Shown here piece by piece: positions 9,195-18,468 of a DNA stretch of 64,000 nt; position 1 is the first letter of the stretch; each line of letters starts with the position of its first letter. Made by a program: the position numbers and the translations under genes. The notes beneath the pieces were generated by a model. The model had not been told where the DNA came from, searched no databases, and saw only the letters and a program-made list of their open reading frames with translations. The stretch is taken from contig CAWKAN010000020.1 of the NCBI GenBank assembly GCA_963847615.1, forward strand, positions 124,001-188,000, in the 5' to 3' direction. Origin of the DNA: Palsa-883 sp963847615 (GTDB lineage: Bacteria > Pseudomonadota > Alphaproteobacteria > Acetobacterales > Acetobacteraceae).

Positions 9195-9690
9195 CGAAGC
9201 AAGAATTTTAGCGCAGATGCAGCAAGGCGATGGACGCAAAACACGCAGATAGCCAGCGGTTGAATGACCTGTCCGGGCGCGTCATCGGCTGCGCGTTCAC
9301 CGTGCTCAACACGCTCGGGGCCGGCTTCCTCGAAAAGGTCTACGAGAACGCGCTGGCCTGCGAACTTCGTGCGGCCAACCTATCGGTAACGCAACAACAT
9401 GCCGCCAAAGTGTACTACCATGACACGATCGTCGGCGAGTACTTCGTCAACCTGCTGGTCGAAAATCGGCTCCTGGTCGAGCTGAAGACCGTCAAGGCAC
9501 TGGACGACGCGCACCGCATGCAATGCGTCAACTACCTCAAAGCGACCAACCTACAGCTCTGTCTGCTGCTCAATTTCGCCAACCCGCGCCTCGAGTTCAA
9601 ACGCATAGCGCACGACCTGTAAACCGCACAAACCCATCTGCGTGCATCGGCGTCCATCGCCTTCCTTCATCTGCGTGAAATTCTTTCTTC
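9195..9690. mobile_element. GxxExxY cassette bounded by long inverted repeats
   Basis: The left arm (9195-9251) and right arm (9632-9690) are reverse complements at roughly 80% identity over 57 bp: GAAGCAAGAATTT, CGCAGATG, AAGGCGATGGACGC and CACGCAGAT recur in the same order. The only gene between them is the GxxExxY gene, whose start codon lies inside the left arm. The arms belong to the same AAGCAAG-ATTT-repeat family as the elements at 34231-34447 and 41202-41322. No target-site duplication is obvious. That it moves is inference from the repeat family. Confidence 0.6.
9230..9622 (+). CDS. GxxExxY protein (PDDEXK_3 family)
   Basis: A 130-residue protein of the GxxExxY family, related to PD-(D/E)xK nucleases. 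The family-naming motif is GAGFLEKVYENAL (G-x-x-E-x-x-Y). A second conserved block is VGEYFVNLLVENRLLVELKT, where the Asp/Glu and ELK resemble the nuclease active-site strand, and the C-terminus has QCVNYLKATNLQLCLLLNF. Length is normal for the family and the frame is intact. The ATG at 9230 lies within the left inverted repeat, with AAGG 6 nt upstream. The biochemical role of the family is not established; its placement inside paired repeats suggests involvement with, or carriage by, the repeat element. Confidence 0.88.
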   Translation: MDAKHADSQRLNDLSGRVIGCAFTVLNTLGAGFLEKVYENALACELRAANLSVTQQHAAKVYYHDTIVGEYFVNLLVENRLLVELKTVKALDDAHRMQCVNYLKATNLQLCLLLNFANPRLEFKRIAHDL

Positions 9691-9824
9691 CCCAGCCGCG
9701 CCACAAACCCGCACCGCAGCCCGAGCTCGCCCGCGATCGCCCCCCAACCCACCGCCGCAGTCCCCCCAACCGGGCCACACCCCAGCAGGCCCACCACTCC
9801 GCCCCACCAACCCCCCAAGCCCGC

Positions 9825-10839
9825 TCAAGCCGCCATCGGCACCACTTGCCCGCCCGGCGCATGCTCCAGATGGCACGCCGACAAATGCCCGCCCCCCACC
9901 GGCCGCAACACCGGCTCCTCCGTCCGGCACCGCGTCGAACGCGTACGGGCAGCGCGTGTGGAACCGGCAGCCGCTCGGCGGGTTGATCGGGCTCGGCACG
10001 TCGCCGGTCAGAATGATCCGCTGGCGTTTCGCCGTCGGGTCCGGCACCGGCACCGCCGACAGCAGCGCCCGCGTATACGGATGGTGCGAGCTGGCAAACA
10101 GCGTGCGCCGGTCCGTCAGCTCGACGATCTTGCCCAGGTACATCACCGCCACGCGGTGCGTCAGATGCTCGACGATCGCCAGATCATGGCTGATGAACAG
10201 CAGCGTCAGCCCCAGCTCCGCCTGCAGATCGGCCAGCAGGTTGATGATCTGTGCCTTCACCGAAACATCCAGCGCGGACACCGCCTCGTCGCAGATGATC
10301 AGGTCCGCCCCCGGCGCCAGCGCCCGCGCGATGCCGATGCGCTGGCGCTGCCCGCCGGAGAATTCGTGCGGAAACCGGCCGATCGCGTCGCGCGGCAGCC
10401 GCACCTTGTCCATCAGCTCCGCCAGCCGCTCGGTCCAACGCCGCGCCGCCCATGCGCCAGGCCGAAATTGCGGATCGGCTCGGCCAGGATGTCGCGCACC
10501 CTCATGCGCGGATTGAGGCTGGAGAACGGGTCCTGGAACACCACCTGCATCCGCTGGCGCAACGGCCGCAGCCGCGCCGCCGGCAGGTTGTCGATCCGCT
10601 CGCCGGCCAGATAGACCTCGCCCGCGGTCGGCGCGATCAGCCGCAGGATCGCCTTGCCGACGGTGGACTTGCCGCAGCCCGGACTCGCCCACCAGCGACA
10701 GCGTCTCGCCGCGCGCGATGCTGAAGCTGACGCCGTCCACCGCATGCACCCGCGCGGTTTCCTGCCCCAGCAGCCCGCCGTGGATCGGAAAATGCTTCTT
10801 GAGGCCGTTGACCTCCAGCAGGGGCCGCGCGCCGCTCAT
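9825..10839 (-). CDS. dppF: Dipeptide/oligopeptide ABC transporter ATPase (DppF-like), three frameshifts
   Basis: Second ATPase of the dipeptide operon; it powers import through DppB/DppC. The ATG at 10839 overlaps the upstream stop as ATGA. Reading across three breaks gives a full protein of about 338 residues: Walker A GESGCGKSTVGK after removing one G at 10678-10680, QVVFQDPFSSLNPRMRV, signature FSGGQRQRIGIARALA, Walker B LIICDEAVSALDVS and the oligopeptide-type C-terminus with CRFHTRCPYAFD, which after a shift near 9932 continues HLSACHLEHAPGG. Another shift lies near 10443. The net length is consistent with two insertions and one deletion. Three independent single-base breaks in an otherwise well-conserved gene point to assembly error, not decay. 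Confidence 0.85.
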
Positions 10840-11827
10840 GCCGCCAGCCGCCGCTCGGCATGGTGGCACGCCACCAGGTGCGCACTCGCCTTCGCCTCGA
10901 TCGCCGGCGCCACCAGCCGGCACAGGTCGGTCGCCCGCTCGCAGCGCCCGGCAAACGCGCAGCCGACGATCGGCTTGCCGCAACGACGGCACCAGCCCGG
11001 GGATCTCCGCCAGCCGCGTCCGCCCGCCTGCGTGCAGCGAGGACCCCAGCTTCGGCACCGCGCCCAGCAGCCCGCTGCGTGTACGGATGCAGCGGGCGGG
11101 CAAAGATCTCGCCCACCGCCGCCTCCTCCACCTTGCGCCCGGCGTACATCACCACCACGCGCTCGGCCATCTCCGCCACCACGCCAAGATCGTGCGTGAT
11201 CAGCATGATCGCCGAGCCAAGCCGCTGCTGCAGATCGCGCATCAGATCGAGGATCTGCGCCTGGATGGTCACGTCCAGCGCCGTGGTCGGCTCGTCGGCG
11301 ATCAGCAGCTTCGGATTGCAGGCCAGCGCCATGGCGATCATCACCCGCTGGCGCATGCCGCCCGACAACTGGTGCGGATACTCGCGCACCCGCCGTTCCG
11401 GCGCCGGAATGCCGACCAGGATCAGCATCTCGATCGCCTTCTGCTCCGCCTGGTGCGCGCCCATGCCCTGGTGCAGCCGCAGCGTCTCGCCGATCTGCCG
11501 CCCGACGGTCAGCACCGGGTTCAGGCTGGTCATCGGCTCCTGGAAGATCATCGAGATCGCGTTGCCGCGGATCGCCCGCATCTCCGCTTCGGACAGCTCC
11601 AGCAGGTCGCGGCCCTCGAACCGGATCGAGCCGGCGATCTTGCCCGGCGGCTCCTGGATCAGCCGCAGGATCGACATCGCGGTGACCGACTTGCCGCAAC
11701 CGAACTCGCCGACGACGCCGAGCGTCTCGCCGGCGGCGATCTGCAACGACACGCCCTCGACCGCGCGCACCACGCCGTCCGGCGTGCCGAAATGCGTCTG
11801 CAGACGCTCGACCTCAAGCAGCGCCAT
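10836..11827 (-). CDS. dppD: Dipeptide/oligopeptide ABC transporter ATPase (DppD-like), two frameshifts
   Basis: First ATPase of the operon. It starts at the ATG at 11827, 6 bp after the dppC stop. Walker A is GEFGCGKSVTAMS, the Q-loop region MIFQEPMTSLNPVLTVG, the signature LSGGMRQRVMIAMAL and Walker B LLIADEPTTALDV, followed by ITHDLGVVAEMAERVVVMYAG. Single extra bases near 11075 (at HPYT) and 10982 push the frame twice. The corrected C-terminus continues GLLGAVPKLG, then GKPIVGCAFAGRCERAT with the cysteine-rich oligopeptide-ATPase tail. The 992-nt span minus two bases gives 329 residues, the usual length. Confidence 0.87.
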
Positions 11828-11833
11828 GCGCGC

Positions 11834-12760
11834 CTACAGCCGCTTCGCCAGGCGCGGGTCGAGCGCGTCGCGCAGCCCGTCGCCCAACATGTTCACCGCC
11901 AGCACGGTGATCGACAGGAAGATCGCCGGGAACAGCACGATGTAGAATTTCACCTGCCACAGCGCGCGGCCCTCGGCCATGATGTTGCCCCAGCTCGGGA
12001 TGATCGGCGGCGTGCCGGCGCCGATGAACGACAGGATCGCCTCGGTGATCATCGCCGAGGCGCAGATGAACGTCGCATTCACCATCAGCGGCGCCAGCGT
12101 GTTCGGCAGGATGTGGCGCCACATGATCATCGGCAGCCGCGTGCCCGAGGCGATCGCCGCCTCCACATACGGCTGCTCGCGCAGACTGAGCACGATGCCG
12201 CGCACCAGCCGCGCGACGCGCGGGAACTCGGCAACCGTGATGGCGACAACAACGTTCTGCACCGAGGCGCGGGTCAGCGCCATCAGCGCGATCGCCAGCA
12301 GCAGCGACGGGATCGACATCAGCCCGTCGTTGATCCGCATCATCACCGCATCCAGCACGCGAATGAACCCCGAGACGCAGCCGATCAGCGCCCCGATCAC
12401 CGAGGTCAGCAACCCGACCGAGAAGCCGACGAACAGCGACACCCGCGCGCCGTACAGCACGCGCGAATAGATGTCGCGCCCGAGCATGTCGGTACCGAAC
12501 CAATAGATCGCCGACGGCGGGCGCAGCCGCTTTGCCGGGGCCAGCGCGGTCGGATCGACGGTGCCCAGCCAGGGCGCGAAGATCGCAATGACCACCATGA
12601 TGCCGACCAGCGTGCCGCCGGCGACGATGGTCGGATGGCGAACCACGAAGCCCATGACCCGGCCGCGCTGGCGCACCGGCGGCAGCACGTCGGGCAGCGG
12701 CGGCGCGGCGCCCGGCGGCAAACCCGGCGGCAGACCAGACGGCAGCGACGTGGCGCTCAA
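11834..12760 (-). CDS. dppC: Dipeptide ABC transporter permease (DppC-like)
   Basis: Inner-membrane permease of 308 residues. The likely start is the TTG at 12760, which overlaps the dppB stop as TTGA, a translational-coupling arrangement; a GTG or ATG further in (at the MGFVVRHP segment) is the alternative. After a proline-rich leader come TM1 (TIVAGGTLVGIMVVIAIFAP), GTDMLGRDIYSRVLYGARVS, a typical DppC segment, and the EAA loop REQPYVEAAIASGTRLPMIM that docks the ATPase. The C-terminus ends LGDGLRDALDPRLAKRL, as in the family. Confidence 0.92.
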   Translation of the reverse strand: MSATSLPSGLPPGLPPGAAPPLPDVLPPVRQRGRVMGFVVRHPTIVAGGTLVGIMVVIAIFAPWLGTVDPTALAPAKRLRPPSAIYWFGTDMLGRDIYSRVLYGARVSLFVGFSVGLLTSVIGALIGCVSGFIRVLDAVMMRINDGLMSIPSLLLAIALMALTRASVQNVVVAITVAEFPRVARLVRGIVLSLREQPYVEAAIASGTRLPMIMWRHILPNTLAPLMVNATFICASAMITEAILSFIGAGTPPIIPSWGNIMAEGRALWQVKFYIVLFPAIFLSITVLAVNMLGDGLRDALDPRLAKRL

Positions 12761-13698
12761 TAGCGGATCCTCGGATCGAACACGGTGTACAGCAGGTCGA
12801 CGGCCAGGTTCACCAGCACGTAGGTGACGCTGAACAGCAGCACGACGCCTTGGATAACCGGATAGTCGCGGCGCAGGATCGCATCGACCGTCAGCCGGCC
12901 GAGCCCGGGGATGGCGAACACGCTTTCGGTCACCACCGCGCCGCCGATCAGCAGCGCGACGCCGTTGCCGATCACCGTAACGATCGGCACCGCGGCGTTC
13001 TTCAGCGCGTGCACGAACAGCATCGCGCGCTGCCCGACGCCCTTCGCCCGCGCGGTGCGCACATAGTCCTGGCTGAGCACGTCCAGCATGGTCGCCCGCG
13101 TGATCCGCGCCAGCAGCGCCACATAGATCAGCCCCAGCGCCACGGTGGGCAGCACCAGCCCCTGCAGGAACGGCCAGACCCCGTCGCTGATCGGGGTAAA
13201 ACCCTGCACCGGCAGCCAGTCCAGGGTCAGCGCGAACACGAAGGCCAGCAGGTAGCCGAACACGAACACCGGGACGGAAAACCCCAGCACGCAGATCACC
13301 ATCACCACGCGGTCGATCCAGGTGCCGTGCTTCCAGGCCGCGAGCACGCCGAGCGGCACCGCGATGACGATGGAGAACACGATGGTCAGCACCATCAGCG
13401 ACAGGGTCGGCTCGATCCGCTGCGCGATCATGTGGGTGACCGGCAGGTTGGTGAAGATCGAGGTACCCAGGTCGCCGTGCAGGATATGCCACAGCCAGTC
13501 GCCGAAGCGGACCAGATAGGGCCGGTCCAACCCCAGCGATTCCCGGATGCGCTCGACGTCCGCCGGCGTTGCCTGGTCGCCGGCGATGATCGCGGCGGGA
13601 TCGCCCGGCGCGATATACAGCAGGCTGAACACGAACAACGCCACCACCAGCATCACCGGGATGGTGGCCAACACGCGGCGCGCGGCATAAGCGAACAT
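12757..13698 (-). CDS. dppB: Dipeptide ABC transporter permease (DppB-like)
   Basis: Inner-membrane permease of 313 residues with six predicted membrane spans. The N-terminus MFAYAARRVLATIPVMLVV and APGDPAAIIAGDQAT are characteristic of DppB/OppB. The EAA loop SQDYVRTARAKGVGQRAML precedes the last spans, and the protein ends VFDPRIRY as is usual. The start ATG at 13698 lies one base after the stop of the upstream binding-protein gene, so the genes are tightly coupled. It pairs with DppC to form the translocation pore. Confidence 0.94.
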   Translation of the reverse strand: MFAYAARRVLATIPVMLVVALFVFSLLYIAPGDPAAIIAGDQATPADVERIRESLGLDRPYLVRFGDWLWHILHGDLGTSIFTNLPVTHMIAQRIEPTLSLMVLTIVFSIVIAVPLGVLAAWKHGTWIDRVVMVICVLGFSVPVFVFGYLLAFVFALTLDWLPVQGFTPISDGVWPFLQGLVLPTVALGLIYVALLARITRATMLDVLSQDYVRTARAKGVGQRAMLFVHALKNAAVPIVTVIGNGVALLIGGAVVTESVFAIPGLGRLTVDAILRRDYPVIQGVVLLFSVTYVLVNLAVDLLYTVFDPRIRY

Positions 13699-13699
13699 C

Positions 13700-15301
13700 T
13701 CAGGCCTTCTTCACATCCCAGAACACCGGGAACGGCGCCTTGACGACACCCGTCAAGGTCTTGCGCCATGCCTGATAGCCCTTGAAGAACCCGGTGGGAA
13801 TATAGACCACGTCGTCCATCGCCGCCTTGTTCAGCCGGTCGACCGCCGTCTTCTCCGCCGCGAGGTCGGGCGCGGCGAACCAGGCGGCGATCTGCTGCTG
13901 CACCATGTCGGACTGCGGCCAGCCGAACCAGGCGGTCGGGCCGCTGGCGTCCAGCGCGATGTACGGCGCCGGGTTCACGCAGTCCGCCCCGGCGTGCCAG
14001 GTGTGGAAGATGTGCCAGCCGCCCTGCGCCGGCGGGTCCTTCTTGGCGCGCCGCTGGCCCACCGTGCCCCAGTCCAGCGCGGTGTATTGCACGTTCATGC
14101 CGATCTGCTTCAGCAGGTCCGCGGTGACGTCGCCCTGCGCCTTGGTGATGGCGACATCGGTCGCCACCAGCAGCACGATCGGCTCGCCCCGGTAGCCCGC
14201 GGCGGCCAACAGCTGCCTTGCCGCCGCATGGTCGCGCTTGCCCTGCAGCGGCTCGCCGCCGACCTCGGTATACAGCGGCGTGCCCGGCGTGAAGAAGCCG
14301 GGCAGGGGCTTCCACAGCGTTTCGTCGTCGCCGACCACGGCATGCATGTAGTCGGCCTGGTTCAGCGCGATCTGCACCGCGCGGCGCGCGCGGACGTCGT
14401 TGAACGGCGGATACAGATGATTGATACGGAACGAACCGATATTGCCGAGCGGATCGGCGATATCGACCGCCAGTCCGGGGGATTTGCGCAGCAACGCCAC
14501 CAGGTCGGGCAGCGGGGTTTCCCACCAATCGACCTCGCCGCTTTGCAGCGCCGCCGAGGCGGTAGCGGAATCCGGCAGGATGTGCCACTCGATCCGGTCG
14601 AAGGAGATCCGCTTGCCGCCGGACAGCCAGCTCGCCGGCTCGGCGCGCGGGACGTAGCCGGCGAATTTCTCGAACGCCGCCATCGAGCCGGGCACCCACT
14701 CGTCGCGCTTGAAGCGCATCGGGCCGGAGCCGACATACTCGTTGATCTGCTTGAACGGATCGGTTTGCGCGATGCGCTCCGGCATGATGAACAGCACCGG
14801 CGTGCTGCTCTTGCCCAGCGCGAACAGCAGCTTCGGGTACGGCTGGTTCAACCGGAAGCGGAAGGTCCGATCATCGACCGCCTCCAGCGCGTCGAGCCGC
14901 TTGCTGATCGGCAGCCCCATCGTCGCATCGCGCACCATCCAGCGGGCGATGCTGGCGATCACGTCGCGCGACAGCACCGGCGCGCCGTCGTGGAACGTCA
15001 ACCCCGCGCGCAGCCTGAAGGTCCAGGTCTTGAAGTCGGGGCTGACCGCATGCCCCTCGACCATTTGCGGCTGCGGTTCAAGCCGGTCATTGACCCCGTA
15101 CAGCGTGTCCCAGATCAGCAGGGAGCCGTTGCGCACGACATACTGCGTGGTCCAGATCGGATCGAGGTTGGCCAGATTGGCCTGCGGCACAAACCGCAGC
15201 ACCTTGTTGCCCGCCGCGCGCGCCAACCGTGGCATGGCAAGTCCGCCCGCCGCGGCAAGCGAACCCGCGGTGGCGGCCTTCAGAAAATCCCGACGTTGCA
15301 T
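13700..15301 (-). CDS. Family 5 periplasmic substrate-binding protein (dipeptide type)
   Basis: A 533-residue binding protein of the SBP_bac_5 family. The N-terminus MQRRDFLKAATAGSLAAAGG is a Tat-type signal peptide. The mature protein has LANLDPIWTTQYVVRNGSLL, GAPVLSRDVIASIARW, YVGSGPMRFKRDEW and DWGTVGQRRAKKDPP. It delivers peptides or a related cationic or opine ligand to the DppBCDF complex encoded immediately downstream. A second, clearly paralogous binding protein lies just upstream, so the transporter may serve two ligand sets. The ligand cannot be read from the sequence. Confidence 0.92.
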   Translation of the reverse strand: MQRRDFLKAATAGSLAAAGGLAMPRLARAAGNKVLRFVPQANLANLDPIWTTQYVVRNGSLLIWDTLYGVNDRLEPQPQMVEGHAVSPDFKTWTFRLRAGLTFHDGAPVLSRDVIASIARWMVRDATMGLPISKRLDALEAVDDRTFRFRLNQPYPKLLFALGKSSTPVLFIMPERIAQTDPFKQINEYVGSGPMRFKRDEWVPGSMAAFEKFAGYVPRAEPASWLSGGKRISFDRIEWHILPDSATASAALQSGEVDWWETPLPDLVALLRKSPGLAVDIADPLGNIGSFRINHLYPPFNDVRARRAVQIALNQADYMHAVVGDDETLWKPLPGFFTPGTPLYTEVGGEPLQGKRDHAAARQLLAAAGYRGEPIVLLVATDVAITKAQGDVTADLLKQIGMNVQYTALDWGTVGQRRAKKDPPAQGGWHIFHTWHAGADCVNPAPYIALDASGPTAWFGWPQSDMVQQQIAAWFAAPDLAAEKTAVDRLNKAAMDDVVYIPTGFFKGYQAWRKTLTGVVKAPFPVFWDVKKA

Positions 15302-15352
15302 CGCCTGTTCAGTCCCTGTTCAAAATGGTTTTGCGCCCCCGCCCCATCACCC

Positions 15353-15425
15353 GCTCCCAGTGAAGGGTTCCAAGGGCGAGCCCTTGGCGGGGTCCAGGGG
15401 CGAAGCCCCTGGCCTGGCTTTCATC
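15353..15425. repeat. Solo half-arm of the large multi-hairpin palindrome family
   Basis: The sequence CTCCCAGTGAAGGGTTCCAA, then GGGCGAGCCCTTGG and CCAGGGGCGAAGCCCCTGG, matches one arm (AAGGGC side) of the palindromes at 43411-43756 and 51202-51525, and retains two small hairpins. It sits between the two binding-protein genes, where a stem-loop could tune downstream expression (inference). Confidence 0.65.
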
Positions 15426-15429
15426 CGCG

Positions 15430-17007
15430 TCACGCGGTGCGATGAACGTTCCAGAAGATGACGAAGCCGTGCAGCACGCCGGCAATGTCCTTCCGGTACG
15501 AAGTGGGTGAAAACGTCTGCCCAAGCGGCACATAAGGCACGTCGATCAGCGCCTGGCGTTGCAGCTCCTGCGCCAGCTTCTGCTGTGCCGCCAGGTCCGG
15601 CGCGGCGATCCACTCGCTGCGCAGCGCCTCGATCTTCGGGCTGCTCGGCCAGCCCATCATGCCCTGCTTGCCGTTGCCGCGCAGGAACACGTGGCCCACG
15701 GGGTTCGACTGGTCGAGCCCGGACCAGAAAGTGTGGAACACGTTCCAGCCGCCCTGGTCGGGGGCCTCCATCTTGGCGCGCCGCTGCACCACGGTGCCCC
15801 AGTCCATCGCCTGGTAGTCGACATTGAAGCCGACCTTGCGCAGCAGGTCGGCGCCGACGTCGGCTTCCGCCTTCAGGGTGGGAAAATCGGTCGGTGCCAG
15901 CACCACCACCTTCTCGCCCTTGTAGCCGGCGGCGATGATCTCCTGCTTCACCGCCGCGTAGTCGCGCGGACCGCTGAACACGTCGAGCCCGACATCGCTG
16001 GCCATCGGCGTGCCGGGGCAGAAGATGCCGGCCGGCACGTGCCACATCGACGGATCGGTGCCGGAGATGGCGATCACGTAGTCCTTCTGGTCCACCGCCT
16101 TCAGCAGCGCGCGGCGGATCGCCGGATTGTCGAACGGCGGCCACAGTTCATTGAGCCGCATGCACGCCATCAGCCCGGTCGGGTCGGTGGTCACCACGTT
16201 CAGCCTGGCGTTGCGCAGCACCGGCAGCAGGTCGATGGTCGGGTTCTCCCACCAGTCGATCTCGCGCGACTGCATCGCGCCCGCCGCGGTGCTGGAATCC
16301 GGGATCACGTGCCATTCGACGCGGTCGAAGTTGACGATCTTCGGCCCCGCGGTCCAATCGGGCGTGCCGTCGGCGCGCGGCACATAGGCGGCGTTGCGCT
16401 CGTAGACCACGCGCGAGCCGACCACCCGTTCATCGGCCTTGAACGTGAACGGCCCGCTGCCGACCATTTCGGTGACCGCCTTGAACGGGTCGGTCTTGGC
16501 CAGTCGTTCCGGCATGATCGCGCAGAAATTGCTGCCCGGCTTGCCCAGCGCGTCCGGCAGCAGCGCGAAGGGCTGCTTCAGGCGAAACACGATGGTCTTG
16601 TCGTCGCCCGCCGACAATTCATCGGTCATCGCCAGCAGCGTCTGGCCGAACGGATCGCGCGCACCCCAGCGCTTGATGCTGGCGACGCAATCGCGCGCCA
16701 GCACGGGCTCGCCGTCGTGGAATTTCAGTCCGTCGCGCAGCGTGAGCTGCCACAGCTTGCCGTCGTTCTCCACGCTGTGGCCCGCCACCATCTGCGGTTG
16801 CGCCTTGAAGCTGGCGTCGACGCCATACAGCGTGTCGAACAGCATGAAGCCGTGGTTGCGGGTGACGTAGGCGGTGGTCCAGATCGGATCCAGGATCGTC
16901 ACGTCGGATTGCGGGATGAATTTCAGCACGCGCGCGCCGGCGGCGCGGCCGATCGCGGGTGCGGCCAAGGTCGCCGCCGAGGCCGCCAGGAATGTGCGTC
17001 GTCGCAT
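15430..17007 (-). CDS. Family 5 periplasmic substrate-binding protein (paralogue)
   Basis: A 525-residue SBP_bac_5 protein paralogous to the next gene: both share TILDPIWTTAYVTRN-like openings, GEPVLARDCVASIKRWG, MVGSGPFTFKADE and the DWGTVVQRRAKM segment. The signal peptide MRRRTFLAASAATLAAPAIG carries a twin-arginine-like start. The HIS/ASN-rich C-terminal lobe ends FVIFWNVHRTA, close to the paralogue's FPVFWDVKKA. It is first of the transport genes after the flavin monooxygenase, 147 bp downstream of it. The tandem copies probably arose by duplication and then diverged in ligand preference. Confidence 0.92.
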   Translation of the reverse strand: MRRRTFLAASAATLAAPAIGRAAGARVLKFIPQSDVTILDPIWTTAYVTRNHGFMLFDTLYGVDASFKAQPQMVAGHSVENDGKLWQLTLRDGLKFHDGEPVLARDCVASIKRWGARDPFGQTLLAMTDELSAGDDKTIVFRLKQPFALLPDALGKPGSNFCAIMPERLAKTDPFKAVTEMVGSGPFTFKADERVVGSRVVYERNAAYVPRADGTPDWTAGPKIVNFDRVEWHVIPDSSTAAGAMQSREIDWWENPTIDLLPVLRNARLNVVTTDPTGLMACMRLNELWPPFDNPAIRRALLKAVDQKDYVIAISGTDPSMWHVPAGIFCPGTPMASDVGLDVFSGPRDYAAVKQEIIAAGYKGEKVVVLAPTDFPTLKAEADVGADLLRKVGFNVDYQAMDWGTVVQRRAKMEAPDQGGWNVFHTFWSGLDQSNPVGHVFLRGNGKQGMMGWPSSPKIEALRSEWIAAPDLAAQQKLAQELQRQALIDVPYVPLGQTFSPTSYRKDIAGVLHGFVIFWNVHRTA

Positions 17008-17154
17008 GGGTGTTTTCTACCTTTCTTGGATTCCGCCCGGGCAGGTCCCAGGCGCGGCATCGGAGCAACCATGACAGTGGCGGCCTGGTCCGGCAATCGA
17101 AGTCATGCTCCGGGACCGTTTCCGGGCACGCCGACCGCCACGCCGCCGCACGGT

Positions 17155-18468
17155 TCAGAACTCCAACAGATTGTCGCGCAGAAGCTGGTGCGCGTAGGCC
17201 TTTCGCGTCAGCCCGCGCTGCTGCAGCGCGGGGGCCAGCCCGTCGGCGATCTCCGCCGTGGTGCGCCGGCTCACGTTCGGCATCGAGAACAGGAACCCGT
17301 CGCCGCCAACCTCCTCCATCGCCTCGGCCATCTGCGCGGCCACCGCGTCGGGCGAGCCCACCAGGTCGATCGAGGCGCCGCCGCTGGTGTAGCTGACGAC
17401 CGCCTCGCGCAAGGTCTGTTTCCCGGCCTTGCGCAGGAACTGCGCCAGGCTCTGCTGGTGCCCGTTGGTGGTCAGCTCCCCGAGCGGCTGATCCAGATCG
17501 AAGGTGGAAAAATCGATGTTCGAGGTCCAGCCCACCCGGGCCAGCAGCTGGTCGATGTTCCGCGCCGCCTCGGCCGCGCGCTGCGCCGCCTTGGCCTGCG
17601 CCTCCGCGGTGGTTTCCGCCAGGATCGGCGAGATCAGGAACAGCACCTTGCACCCGTCCGGGTCGCGCCCCAGCGCTGCCATCCCGGCGCGCACGTCGTC
17701 GCGATACGCCTTCATCTGCTCGACGCCTTTGACATGGGCGACGATGGTGTCGGCATGCTGCGCGGCGAACCGCCGGCCGCGCGCCGATCCGCCGGCCTGG
17801 GCGATCACCGGCTGGCCCTGCGGGCAGGGACCCGAGTTCAACGGCCCGCGGCTGCTGTAGTAGCGACCGGCATAGTCGATCGTGTGCACCTTCGCGGGAT
17901 CGATCAGCACGAAGCTGTCGCGATCGGCAACGATCGCGCCCGGCTCCCACGAGCCCCAGAGCTGCTTGCAGATATCGACGTATTCGTCGGCCATGTCGTA
18001 GCGCTGGTCGTGCGGCGGCAACTGCGCCAGGCCGAAATTCCGCGCCGACAGGTCGGAGCTGCCGGTCACCACGTTCCACCCCGCGCGCCCGCCGGAGACC
18101 TGGTCCAGCGTGCCGACGATGCGGGCCGTCAGGTAAGGCGCATAGGCAAAGGTGGACAGCGTCGGCACGATCCCCAGCCGCGTGGTCGCCGCCGCCATCA
18201 GGGTGGCGACCACCGACGGCTCCTGGCGCGGGATCGACATGCCGTTCTTCAGGTAGATGTCGCGCGAATTCTGCCAGGTCTCGCCGACATAGATCGAATC
18301 CTCCAGCAGCAGGTAGTCGAAGCAGGCCCGCTCGCAGCCGCGCGCCAGGTCGAGGAACATGTCGCACGGCATCCAGTCGCCGCTGATGGTGCCGGTCCAT
18401 GGGTCCCCCCAGGCCTGGATGCTGGACCCTTGCAGGAACCAGGCGAGGTGGAACGGCGCGGCAGGCAT
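17155..18468 (-). CDS. NtaA/SnaA/DszA-family FMN-dependent monooxygenase (luciferase-like)
   Basis: A 437-residue flavin-dependent monooxygenase of the bacterial-luciferase fold. It uses FMNH2 from a separate reductase to oxidise a substrate. Typical segments are FHLAWFLQGSSIQAWGD, CERACFDYLLLEDSIYV, GRAGWNVVTGSSDLSARNFG, QAGGSARGRRFAAQHADTI and the long C-terminal helix region. The ATG at 18468 has GAAAGGACC just upstream. Relatives act on nitrilotriacetate, dibenzothiophene sulfone, pristinamycin and similar compounds. Its position at the head of a dipeptide-type ABC operon suggests that the imported compound is oxidised by this enzyme. The substrate is unknown. Confidence 0.9.
   Translation of the reverse strand: MPAAPFHLAWFLQGSSIQAWGDPWTGTISGDWMPCDMFLDLARGCERACFDYLLLEDSIYVGETWQNSRDIYLKNGMSIPRQEPSVVATLMAAATTRLGIVPTLSTFAYAPYLTARIVGTLDQVSGGRAGWNVVTGSSDLSARNFGLAQLPPHDQRYDMADEYVDICKQLWGSWEPGAIVADRDSFVLIDPAKVHTIDYAGRYYSSRGPLNSGPCPQGQPVIAQAGGSARGRRFAAQHADTIVAHVKGVEQMKAYRDDVRAGMAALGRDPDGCKVLFLISPILAETTAEAQAKAAQRAAEAARNIDQLLARVGWTSNIDFSTFDLDQPLGELTTNGHQQSLAQFLRKAGKQTLREAVVSYTSGGASIDLVGSPDAVAAQMAEAMEEVGGDGFLFSMPNVSRRTTAEIADGLAPALQQRGLTRKAYAHQLLRDNLLEF

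Noticed and set aside
9825..11827. dppF and dppD as true pseudogenes
   Set aside because: All ATPase motifs are intact once single G/C indels are corrected, and essential rpsB shows the same kind of error, so decay is the weaker explanation.
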